Source of the DNA: an uncultured bacterium
GTDB taxonomy: Bacteria > Bacillota > Clostridia > Lachnospirales > Lachnospiraceae
Length of the DNA: 64,000 nt
Assembly: GCA_947647735.1 (NCBI GenBank)
Contig: CANSLJ010000015.1
Location: 1-64,000 of the forward strand
Reading direction: 5' to 3'
Shown one piece after another: positions 50,647 to 58,079 of the stretch; the stretch's first letter is position 1; the number at the start of each line of letters is the position of its first letter. Under the pieces are notes generated by a model. The model saw nothing but the letters and a program-made list of their open reading frames with translations, was not told the DNA's origin and did no database searches. The position numbers were made by a program, and so were the translations under genes.

Positions 50647-51237
50647 TCACGCCAGCGTCCCCTTCGTACTCAGCACATCCGTGATCTGCTCATCCAGTCC
50701 AACCGCCTCATGCAGTGCCCGCGCAAACGCCTTGAACATTGCCTCAATGATATGATGGTTATTCTGCCCATCCAATACCTTAATATGTAAATTCATGCCC
50801 GCGCTGTAGCTGACCGCATAGAAAAACTCATGTATAAGCTCCGTCTCCAGATATCCTACCCGCTCCGACGTAAACTCCGCGTCAAAGTTAAGCCACGGCC
50901 TGCCGCCCACATCAATGGCACACAGAACCAGCGCCTCATCCATCGGCAGAATACAATGTCCGAACCGCTTCATGCCCTTTTTATCGCCCACTGCCTCCCG
51001 GATCGCCTGTCCCAGCACGATACCGCAGTCCTCCACGCTGTGATGTCCGTCCACCTGCAGATCCCCGTCAATGCGCACCTTCAGATCAAAAAAACCATGC
51101 CTTGCAAACCCTTCCAGCATATGGTCAAAAAAGCCGATGCCGGTGGAGATATCTCCCCTGCCCTGCCCGTCCAGATTCAGTTCCAAAGCTATCTTCGTTT
51201 CCTTTGTGTTTCTCTCAATGCTCGCCGTTCTCTCCAT
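50647..51237 (-). CDS. hisB: Imidazoleglycerol-phosphate dehydratase
   Basis: A 196-residue Mn-dependent dehydratase (step 6 of histidine synthesis). Motifs: RNTKETKIALELNLDG, GFFDHMLEGFARHGFFDL, DGHHSVEDCGIVLGQA (metal histidines), and NNHHIIEAMFKAFARAL. Monofunctional, without the phosphatase domain of enteric HisB. Start behind AGGAGCGGAT. Lies between the inserted GNAT gene and hisIE in the his operon. Confidence 0.95.
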   Translation of the reverse strand: MERTASIERNTKETKIALELNLDGQGRGDISTGIGFFDHMLEGFARHGFFDLKVRIDGDLQVDGHHSVEDCGIVLGQAIREAVGDKKGMKRFGHCILPMDEALVLCAIDVGGRPWLNFDAEFTSERVGYLETELIHEFFYAVSYSAGMNLHIKVLDGQNNHHIIEAMFKAFARALHEAVGLDEQITDVLSTKGTLA

Positions 51238-51289
51238 ATCCGCTCCTGTTCTCCGAAAGTAATACTACTCAGACCATTTTAATCTATAC

Positions 51290-51796
51290 TCATACAGAAA
51301 TGCAATCTGTTTGATATAAATATAACAATTCTTTTAATTCCTTTCCGCCTATCCTATCCAGCCGATAGTCCCCGGAACACAAAAAGCCATTCTTTTCGTA
51401 AAAATTTCGCGCCCTGTGATTGTCCTCCAGTGCCCATAAAAGAATGTCACAAAAGCCGGATCTTTTCAGTTCTTCCACACATCTGGAAAGCAGCTGTTTT
51501 CCATACCCTTTTCCGATATATTCCGGCAGAAGATAAATGGATATTATCTCCCCGTGATCACAATATTTTTTCCACCTTGACCTGCTGAAACTTGCCGTAC
51601 CCACCGGAGAGCCGTCTTCTATCACAACAAGACTGTTTATCCCCTTCTCTGCAATGCAGTCTGCCCATCTTCCCGCAGGAATACTGTCGAGAAAATCCTG
51701 AGGAACAATATTCCTGTAGGCAGACTTCCAGCTTCTTTCATAAATACCGCTGATCTCAAACCGGTCATCTTCCGGCGATAAATATCTGATCTCCAT
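51290..51796 (-). CDS. GNAT family N-acetyltransferase
   Basis: A 168-residue acetyl-CoA-dependent acetyltransferase: acceptor region with WADCIAEKGINSLVVIEDGS, central strand DHGEIISIYLLPEYIGKGYG with the Q/R-x-x-G-x-G/A-type CoA loop (YIGKGYGKQLL), and ALEDNHRARNFYEKNGF. Substrate unknown. Its start lies two bases behind the DUF4261 stop, so the pair is coupled. The two are a unit inserted between hisD and hisB. Confidence 0.85.
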   Translation of the reverse strand: MEIRYLSPEDDRFEISGIYERSWKSAYRNIVPQDFLDSIPAGRWADCIAEKGINSLVVIEDGSPVGTASFSRSRWKKYCDHGEIISIYLLPEYIGKGYGKQLLSRCVEELKRSGFCDILLWALEDNHRARNFYEKNGFLCSGDYRLDRIGGKELKELLYLYQTDCISV

Positions 51797-51797
51797 A

Positions 51798-52898
51798 TCA
51801 AAACCCTATCTTCATCGACTGCCCTTCCACGTAAACACCTTCCGAGAGCGTTAACGGCAGCTTCTGGTCTATCGTAAATCCCAATGTCTCCCCGTCCCGC
51901 AGAACCGCACCTTCCTGTATCACATAGGAAGAAATATTCCACATCAGATCATACACTTCCGACGCAGAATGACTGCTGGCAACGATTTCCAGTTCTTCCT
52001 TGCCAAAAGCATTCAAGCCGTTGGTCCAGCTGCTGACACCTTTTTCATCCCGATATAATCCGATAAACACCAGATCTGCCAGAGGAAACTCTCCCTCTTT
52101 CATCACCATGGCAGACCGGATAAAATCTTCCGGCAGCCATACCGTACCGCAATCGTAAATCCCCAGCGCATTGGAAGCTTTCAGACAGGAAGACGCTGTT
52201 TTCACAAAAAGTTTGCCCGCCTCCAGAGGCGAAGCCCCTCTGCTTAAAACAGCCGTCAGCAAATGCGCATTATGGTTTTTCGCTGCGACAACAGACTTTT
52301 CTCTGGTCATAAAATTACTGTTAGCCCAATACTCTGCCTCACCATTAGGAACTTTGGCCTCCATCAAACCGACAGTGACCATCATGCCGTCCACTTCAAA
52401 AACAACCGTAACCCCTTCTTTTCCATTTTCTGATTTCCCGGCATCCTCAGGACACTCGATTCCCCAGTCCTCTTTCAAAACCTTCCGAAATGCTTCCACA
52501 TCAAACTCCGGCGCAGACAAAAGCACAAAGCCCACAAAACCGCCCTTTGAATCAGTATTCTGACTTTCCTTCTCCTGCTCTTTAGCCCGATCCATCCAGT
52601 ATTTCCGGATCTTTTCCACCATTGCCACACATTTCTCCTGCGCAGTGGCAGGATCGTAGCTTTCCATTTCACTGTAAATGTGACCGCAGTGTCCCAATCC
52701 GTCCCCTTCATAACCTCCGCAGACTGCCACTCTCCATGAATCAAAAATGGTCTTCTTAAACTTAAAAATATAATAACGCAGGCCATACAGTTCAAAACTA
52801 CCGGCATTCTCAAGTTTTGCAGGTTTCTTTCCAAGCTCCTGCGGATGGGAAAGCCATTCCTCCATTACCGCCGCCGCGTATTGCTCCTGTGTGGTCAT
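51798..52898 (-). CDS. DUF4261 domain protein
   Basis: A 366-residue cytoplasmic protein. The middle and C-terminal part (about 140-360) has the DUF4261 pattern: FVLLSAPEFDVEAFRKVLKE, VTVVFEVDGMMVTVGLM, LSRGASPLEAGKLFVKTASS and GIYDCGTVWLPEDFI. The N-terminal 100 residues are a separate small domain with W and C residues (DSWRVAVCGGYEGDGLGHC). Function of the family is unknown. Start behind AGGAGGAACGTCAA. It has no link to histidine synthesis; a 35-bp tandem repeat lies just upstream, at the hisD side of the insertion. Confidence 0.75.
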   Translation of the reverse strand: MTTQEQYAAAVMEEWLSHPQELGKKPAKLENAGSFELYGLRYYIFKFKKTIFDSWRVAVCGGYEGDGLGHCGHIYSEMESYDPATAQEKCVAMVEKIRKYWMDRAKEQEKESQNTDSKGGFVGFVLLSAPEFDVEAFRKVLKEDWGIECPEDAGKSENGKEGVTVVFEVDGMMVTVGLMEAKVPNGEAEYWANSNFMTREKSVVAAKNHNAHLLTAVLSRGASPLEAGKLFVKTASSCLKASNALGIYDCGTVWLPEDFIRSAMVMKEGEFPLADLVFIGLYRDEKGVSSWTNGLNAFGKEELEIVASSHSASEVYDLMWNISSYVIQEGAVLRDGETLGFTIDQKLPLTLSEGVYVEGQSMKIGF

Positions 52899-52956
52899 TT
52901 GACGTTCCTCCTGTCTTTTTCGTTCTCACATTACCTTGCTGCTATTGAAATAACTT

Positions 52957-53035
52957 CCGATATTCATACCTGGCTCCTAATAGCACGCTGCCCGATATTC
53001 ATACCTGGCTCCTAATAGCACGCTGCCCGATACTC
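52957..53035. repeat. Tandem repeat, 35-bp unit, 2.25 copies
   Basis: The unit (starting CCGATATTCATACCTGGCTC) occurs at 52957-52991 and 52992-53026 without differences, and a third partial copy begins at 53027. It lies between hisD and the DUF4261 gene. Identical copies imply recent duplication; it may mark an insertion point. Confidence 0.9.
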
Positions 53036-53082
53036 AAAAAGTTATATTTATCTAGAAAGTTTTTATATTTTCCGGAAACAAA

Positions 53083-54372
53083 TCAGCAGAACCGCACCGC
53101 CACCGAATTGGCATGAGCCGTCAGTCCCTCACTCTTTGCAAACCGCTCGATATCCTCATGGTCACGCTCCAGCGCTTCTCTGGAATAGGATATAATGCTT
53201 GTCTTCTTTATAAAATCATCCACGCCAAGGGGAGAGAAAAACTTCGCTGTCCCGTTGGTGGGCAGAATATGGTTCGGTCCCGCAAAATAATCGCCCAGAG
53301 GCTCCGAAGAATATTCCCCGAGAAAGATCGCCCCCGCATTTTTCACCTTTGTCATCGTCTGGAAGGGATCCTTTGTCAAAATCTCCATATGCTCCGAAGC
53401 GATATCATTAGCTGCCTCCACCGCCTCATCCATATCCTCCGCCACCAGAATATAACCATAGTGATCCAAGGACTTTCTGATGATCTCCTCTCTGGAAAGC
53501 TGTCTGGTAAACGCCTCCACCTCATCAGAAACCTTTTTAGCCAGTTCCATGGAATCCGTGATCAGGATAGCGCTTGCCAGTTCATCATGCTCCGCCTGAG
53601 ACAGGAGATCCGCCGCCACATACCTGGGATTCGCCGTCTCATCCGCCAGAACAAGGATCTCACTGGGACCTGCCACAGAATCAATGCTCACATAACCAAA
53701 AACCGCCTTTTTCGCAAGTGCCACAAAAATATTGCCGGGCCCGGTGATCTTGTCCACCTTCGGAATGGACTCCGTGCCGAACGCCATCGCCGCGACTGCC
53801 TGAGCGCCGCCTATCTTATAAATTCTGTCTACTCCCGCTATATCCGCCGCCACAAGGGTTCCGGGATTTACCTTCCCGTCCTTCCCCGGCGGTGTTGTCA
53901 TAATGATCTCTTCCACCCCGGCTGTCTTCGCAGGCACCACGTTCATCAGAACGCTGGAGGGATAAGCCGCCTTCCCGCCCGGCACATAAACACCTGCCCG
54001 CTGCAGCGGCGTGATCCGCTGTCCTAAAATAGAACCGTCCGGCTTTGTCGTAAAAAAGCTCTGCCTGACCTGCTTCTCATGATAAGAGCGGATATTCTCC
54101 GCCGACCTTTTCATCGTCCCGATCAGCTCATCATCCAGCGCCTGATAGGCTTCCTCTATCTCCGCCCTCGTCACAACCAGATTTTCCTTTGTCAGTTCAC
54201 ACTTATCAAACTGCCTCGTATAATCGAAAACCGCCTGATCCCCGCGCTCTCTGACCTGCTCGATGATCCCGTTCACGGTCTCCTCGTATTCCCCGTAGTT
54301 GTTCGGGCTCCTTTTCAGCAGATCATTTAATATATTGTTCTTTGTCTCTCCGGTCAATTCTACAATTCTCAT
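53083..54372 (-). CDS. hisD: Histidinol dehydrogenase
   Basis: A 429-residue zinc- and NAD-dependent enzyme for the last two steps of histidine synthesis. Motifs: GVYVPGGKAAYPSSVLMNVV, KITGPGNIFVALAKK, VDSVAGPSEILVLAD-like VAGPSEILVLADE, AEHDELASA and ASEHMEILTKDP (zinc His and Asp), with LPTNGTAKFFSPLGVDDF. ATG 54372 gives the standard length (the frame is open to 54438). It is separated from hisG by an ankyrin gene and from hisB by two unrelated genes. Confidence 0.95.
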   Translation of the reverse strand: MRIVELTGETKNNILNDLLKRSPNNYGEYEETVNGIIEQVRERGDQAVFDYTRQFDKCELTKENLVVTRAEIEEAYQALDDELIGTMKRSAENIRSYHEKQVRQSFFTTKPDGSILGQRITPLQRAGVYVPGGKAAYPSSVLMNVVPAKTAGVEEIIMTTPPGKDGKVNPGTLVAADIAGVDRIYKIGGAQAVAAMAFGTESIPKVDKITGPGNIFVALAKKAVFGYVSIDSVAGPSEILVLADETANPRYVAADLLSQAEHDELASAILITDSMELAKKVSDEVEAFTRQLSREEIIRKSLDHYGYILVAEDMDEAVEAANDIASEHMEILTKDPFQTMTKVKNAGAIFLGEYSSEPLGDYFAGPNHILPTNGTAKFFSPLGVDDFIKKTSIISYSREALERDHEDIERFAKSEGLTAHANSVAVRFC

Positions 54373-54462
54373 GAAGCAGTTCTTTCCTTTCCTGTCATTT
54401 TTTATCCCCTTTTGGGGGAAAATTTTTCCGTTAGTCACTCTATAAACTTAAAGTCAACACAT

Positions 54463-55266
54463 TTACTCATAATAAGTACGGAGGATAGGCTCCAGCTCCC
54501 GCCACTTGATTTCGTACCGCCGGCGGTAATCCTCCACCGTGAGGGACGGCTGGATGAGCCGTTCTTTTCCCCGATACTTCATCGTATAAGGCTTGAACGC
54601 GTCACAGTCTGGGTCCAGACCGTAAAGCCCGTCCAATAGCTCCCGGCCTTCCTCCAGATTTCGCAAAATCACAGAAGTGACAGAAAGGCCGCTCTCATTG
54701 GGCGGCACGAAGGCATGAATGTCCGCCCCATGCTTCAACAGCTCCTCCAGCACCGCCTTGAGCATCTCTCGGAGTTGGCGGTTCCCGGCCTTGGTCTCCT
54801 CCACATAGTAGCTGGGAATGGTGCCGCGGGCAAATTCATCATATTGGTCCAGCGCATGCTGCCACGCACTGCGGCCGCCGGGGATCGTGGTTTGATTTGG
54901 GTCCATCCCCATGTCCAGCAGACGGCGCAGTAACAGAAAATAACCTTTGCTCCGCTCCGGCCCCGGTCCAACGGTATGCCCTGCCCGCATGAAACACTGG
55001 TCGATAGCGTCGTACCAGATGGGCGCGCCGAAATTGGAGCCATAGGGGTTGACGGCGTCCCGAAAGTTCACATCCGCCCCCCGGTCCAGCAGCAGGTGGG
55101 CTGCTTCTAAGTTATCGCTCTTAATAGCCACCATCAGAGGCGACTGTCCGTCATCCTTTTTAGGCGGCGCTTTGGCCAGACAGGAAATCGCCTCTGGGTT
55201 TCTGTCTAAAATAGCAGCCACCTCATCCAGCTTACCCTGACGGATTGAAGTGAATAGTTTTTTCAT
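54463..55266 (-). CDS. Ankyrin repeat protein
   Basis: A 267-residue cytoplasmic protein. Repeats can be seen at 5-35 (SIRQGKLDEVAAILDRNPEA), 40-75 (GQSPLMVAIKSDNLEAAHLL, LDRGADVNFRD), 105-150 (LLLRRLLDMGMDPNQTT) and 165-205 (VLEELLKHGADIHAF); the rest is a helical tail. Ankyrin proteins bind partner proteins; the partner is unknown. Base composition looks more GC-rich than the neighbouring his genes. It lies between hisG and hisD, so it is probably an insertion that uses the his transcript. Start behind GAGGAGATGCCGTT. Confidence 0.85.
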   Translation of the reverse strand: MKKLFTSIRQGKLDEVAAILDRNPEAISCLAKAPPKKDDGQSPLMVAIKSDNLEAAHLLLDRGADVNFRDAVNPYGSNFGAPIWYDAIDQCFMRAGHTVGPGPERSKGYFLLLRRLLDMGMDPNQTTIPGGRSAWQHALDQYDEFARGTIPSYYVEETKAGNRQLREMLKAVLEELLKHGADIHAFVPPNESGLSVTSVILRNLEEGRELLDGLYGLDPDCDAFKPYTMKYRGKERLIQPSLTVEDYRRRYEIKWRELEPILRTYYE

Positions 55267-55363
55267 AACGGCATCTCCTCAACTGTATGGAATTTATCAG
55301 CATAATAATAACACTCCGAAAAGGAAGTTTTTTATTGACCTGTTACAAAGCCTTCGATCGCCT

Positions 55364-56011
55364 TTACTGGCAGATCTCCTTCAGTCTATGAATCAGCCCG
55401 CTGATCCTCTCATATTCCATCCGCATACTCACCGGATTCACGATCATCCGCGCCGACAGCGGACAGACCTCCTCCAGCACGCCCAATCCGTTTTCCTTTA
55501 ACGTCCCGCCGGTCTCCACGATATCTACGATCACATCCGACAGCCTTACGATTGGTCCAAGTTCCACCGAACCGTTTAATTTAATGATATCCACAGTCTG
55601 ATGTTTCTTATTATAAAAATACTCTTTCGCGATCAGCGGATACTTAGTCGCCACACGGATCCGCTCATGGTGCTGTAAAAGCTCCTTTGCCTCCTCCGGT
55701 CCGCAGACGCACATCCTGCATCTGCCAAAGCCCAGATCCAATACTTCGTAAACCCTCCTGTTCTCCTCCATGATCGTGTCCCTGCCCACCACGCCGATAT
55801 CCGCTGCGCCGTATTCCACATAAGTCGGCACGTCCGGTCCTTTGGAGAGGAAAAATTTCAGTTTCTGCTCCTCGTTCACAAAGATCAGCTTCCGGGAATC
55901 CTTGTCCTTCATCTCCTCGCAGGTGATCCCAAGCTGTTCCAACAGTTCCAGTGTTTTATTTGCAAGCCGGCCCTTACATAATGCAAAGGTCAGGTAACGT
56001 TTGTTTTCCAT
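55364..56011 (-). CDS. hisG: ATP phosphoribosyltransferase catalytic subunit, short form
   Basis: A 215-residue enzyme for the first step of histidine synthesis. The length shows it is the short form lacking the histidine-binding regulatory domain and therefore needing HisZ, which is coded just upstream. Motifs: CKGRLANKTLELLEQLG, YGAADIGVVGRDTIME, PLIAKEYF and the PRPP loop IVDIVETGGTLKENGL. ATG 56011 follows AAAGGAGCAAA. The first ten codons (MENKRYLTFA) are repeated twice more in the 110 bases between hisZ and this start. Confidence 0.95.
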   Translation of the reverse strand: MENKRYLTFALCKGRLANKTLELLEQLGITCEEMKDKDSRKLIFVNEEQKLKFFLSKGPDVPTYVEYGAADIGVVGRDTIMEENRRVYEVLDLGFGRCRMCVCGPEEAKELLQHHERIRVATKYPLIAKEYFYNKKHQTVDIIKLNGSVELGPIVRLSDVIVDIVETGGTLKENGLGVLEEVCPLSARMIVNPVSMRMEYERISGLIHRLKEICQ

Positions 56012-56063
56012 TTTGCTCCTTTCCGACCTTTGCATTGGCAAACGTCAAATAACGATTATCCAT
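55974..56063 (-). CDS. Micro-ORF 2 made from a repeat of the hisG start
   Basis: ATG at 56063 behind AAAGGGGTAGAGA opens a 29-codon frame beginning MDNRYLTFANAKV, a diverged copy of the hisG start. It ends at a TAA inside hisG, after running over the hisG ribosome site and start in another frame. It may couple translation of hisG to the upstream frame; it may also be a passive scar. Confidence 0.4.
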   Translation of the reverse strand: MDNRYLTFANAKVGKEQNGKQTLPDLCIM

Positions 56064-56121
56064 TCTCTACCCCTTTCAGACTTTTGCGCTCAGCAAAGGT
56101 CAGGTAACGTTTGTTCTCCAT
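55983..56121 (-). repeat. Three tandem copies of the hisG 5' end
   Basis: Copies of the M-(E/D)-N-(K)-RYLTFA coding segment start at 56121, 56063 and 56011. The first and third differ at a single base over about 28 bases; the middle one is more diverged. Confidence 0.85.
56056..56121 (-). CDS. Micro-ORF 1 made from a repeat of the hisG start
   Basis: ATG at 56121 overlaps the hisZ stop by one base (TGATG) and opens a 21-codon frame (MENKRYLTFAERKSLKGVEN plus one residue) whose stop overlaps the start of micro-ORF 2. Together the frames form an overlapping relay hisZ, ORF1, ORF2, hisG. Confidence 0.4.
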   Translation of the reverse strand: MENKRYLTFAERKSLKGVENG

Positions 56122-57311
56122 CAGTAGAAAAACTCCACCATCGAATTTCCCCGCTTCACAGAAAACTCTCTGTAATCTTCTTCCGTTTTTCCTTCATGTT
56201 TTATCATCAATTCCACACAGACACCGTCCGCACGCAGTTCCTGTGCTCTTGCAAGCGCTTTTCCAAACGCCGCCTTCTCATAGACAAGTATCACATTTTT
56301 TCTGTCCGTATCCAATGCGATCTTCTGGCTCGTCATCGCTGTCATCAGATCATCCAGCACCACCACAAAGCCCACTGCAGGCGCATCCTTTCCGAAGGTC
56401 TTCAACAGATTATCATAACGCCCGCCTTTTACGATGGCATCCCCCACACCGTAAGTGTAAGCCCGGAATGTAACACCGGTATAATAATGATACTTGCTGA
56501 GCATGCCAAAGTCAAAGGATATATACTGCTCCACGCCGTAAACCGTGAGCAGTTCATATAACTGCTTTAACCGCTCCACCGCCTTCAATGACCGTTCATT
56601 GGAGACCAGGCTCTCCGCCTTATCCAGCACCTCCGCCGAGCCGAACAATTCCGTTATCTTCAGAAAAGCCTCCCTGTATTCCTCTTCGATATGCTGCTCC
56701 TTTAAAAGATCCTCCACACCGAAAATATTTTTCCCGCTGACATTTTCCCTGAGCGCAAGCTCTATCTCTCCTGACAGCCCTGCCGCCTCGCAGAGACCTC
56801 TGAAATAGTCAGCCTGTCCGACAGTCACCTGGAACTGTGAAAGTCCTGCATTTTTCAGACATTCTATCAGCATGGCGATCATCTCCACGTCCGCTTCCAC
56901 ACTGTCATCCCCGATCAGCTCCGCTCCCATCTGAGTTACCTCGCATAGTTTCCCCTGCAGACTGGAAATATTCGTAAAAGTATTTCCCAGATAACAAAAC
57001 CGGATCGGAAAAGTCTCCTCCATAAAATACTTTGCCGCACAGCGCGCCATAGACGGTGTAAAATCCGGCCGAAGCGCCAGTGTATTCCCTTCCTTATCAA
57101 AAAACTTGTACAGTTCCTTCGAGGGGGTAGTCCCGATCTCTCTGGAAAACACATCAAAAAATTCAAAAGACGGCGTCTGGATATCCTGATACCCGAAACT
57201 TTTCAGTTTTCCGTGAATCAGTTCTTCCAGTTTTAGTTTTCTTGCATATTCCTCTCCATATATATCCCGTACCCCTTCGGGTGTATGTAATAAATTTTGG
57301 TTCATATCCAT
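56121..57311 (-). CDS. hisZ: ATP phosphoribosyltransferase regulatory subunit
   Basis: A 396-residue HisRS-like protein without tRNA ligase function, which forms the HisG2-HisZ2-type complex and binds histidine for feedback control. Class II synthetase core: HTPEGVRDIYGEEYARK, TPSFEFFDVF, FKFFDKEGN-like YKFFDKEGNTLALRPDFTPS, and the motif 3 region with YTGVTFRAYTYG and AIVKGGRYDNLLKTFG. The C-terminal part is short. First gene of the his operon; ATG 57311 behind GGAAGGGTAGA, with a second in-frame ATG two codons on. Confidence 0.92.
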   Translation of the reverse strand: MDMNQNLLHTPEGVRDIYGEEYARKLKLEELIHGKLKSFGYQDIQTPSFEFFDVFSREIGTTPSKELYKFFDKEGNTLALRPDFTPSMARCAAKYFMEETFPIRFCYLGNTFTNISSLQGKLCEVTQMGAELIGDDSVEADVEMIAMLIECLKNAGLSQFQVTVGQADYFRGLCEAAGLSGEIELALRENVSGKNIFGVEDLLKEQHIEEEYREAFLKITELFGSAEVLDKAESLVSNERSLKAVERLKQLYELLTVYGVEQYISFDFGMLSKYHYYTGVTFRAYTYGVGDAIVKGGRYDNLLKTFGKDAPAVGFVVVLDDLMTAMTSQKIALDTDRKNVILVYEKAAFGKALARAQELRADGVCVELMIKHEGKTEEDYREFSVKRGNSMVEFFY

Positions 57312-57508
57312 TCTACCCTTCCGAATTTAGTATAAATTATATAGTATATTTCACATGAGCTCCTTATAACTTATCGCAAATAATATACAGCTGCTATTGT
57401 TTTCTCAATCATTCTCACTGTGCCTTCGTTTGCTTGAACTGTACTTTACAGCTTGTAACGTCAGTACTTCATCACGGTAACGTATTATCACGCGAAAGTA
57501 TCCTACAG

Positions 57509-57537
57509 ATTATATAAAACCGTCCGCATTCTGTCAA
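57509..57537 (-). promoter_or_regulatory. Promoter of the histidine operon
   Basis: TTGACA (complement of 57532-57537), 17-base spacer, TATAAT (complement of 57509-57514), a consensus promoter starting inside the last codons of recU. It gives a leader of about 190 bases before hisZ. In this leader I see no T-box (no AGGGTGG-type motif) and no run of histidine codons. It has one good ribosome site (AAGGAGCTC) followed by ATG TGA, a start-stop pair. Confidence 0.8.
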
Positions 57538-58067
57538 GCCCTGTCATCCAGATCCTTCTGCAGCATATCCAGATACGGTATCAGGACACCATGCTTCTGT
57601 GGAATAAAATACTCCGGATTCAGCTCATCAAACCGAAAACTCTTTCTGCCGCCTTTCAGCTTTCTGTCCCAGAAATAATACAGCATCTCAAACGGCAGGT
57701 AGTAAAAAGCATCCCGGTTGGTATAATAGATCAGAAAAAACGCCACGCCGCCCTGCTTTTCAAATTTCTGCATGAAATCCACCTGATGGTCATGGATATT
57801 CTGCAGCGAAAAAGTATCCACCGCACATTCCTTGGCATCAAAACAGACCGGGATTCCCTGCACAGCCCCGATATAGTCCACCGTACTCTTCTGATCAAAA
57901 TAGGCAAGCGTGATATGGCGCGACTCCTTGTCCATCTTGATCGGCGTGATCGGCGTCGGAATCTTCTGGATCAATGCCAGCCCCGCCTCTGCATATCTCT
58001 CATTTGTTCTGTTGATCATATCCTCCAGAGTAGATCCCCGAAGGCCCCTGCTCTTCCATGTCGGCAT
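57534..58067 (-). CDS. recU: Holliday junction resolvase RecU
   Basis: A 177-residue Mg-dependent nuclease resolving recombination junctions in Firmicutes. Catalytic features: RGSTLEDMINRTNERY (N-terminal helix), STVDYIGAVQGIPVCFDAKE (the D and E-x-K type catalytic strand pair) and HQVDFMQKFEKQGGVAFFL. In many Firmicutes recU neighbours pbp1; here the MATE gene is 12 bases upstream, and the his promoter lies within its 3' end. Start behind AACAGGAGAAAACT. Confidence 0.92.
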   Translation of the reverse strand: MPTWKSRGLRGSTLEDMINRTNERYAEAGLALIQKIPTPITPIKMDKESRHITLAYFDQKSTVDYIGAVQGIPVCFDAKECAVDTFSLQNIHDHQVDFMQKFEKQGGVAFFLIYYTNRDAFYYLPFEMLYYFWDRKLKGGRKSFRFDELNPEYFIPQKHGVLIPYLDMLQKDLDDRA

Positions 58068-58079
58068 AGTTTTCTCCTG

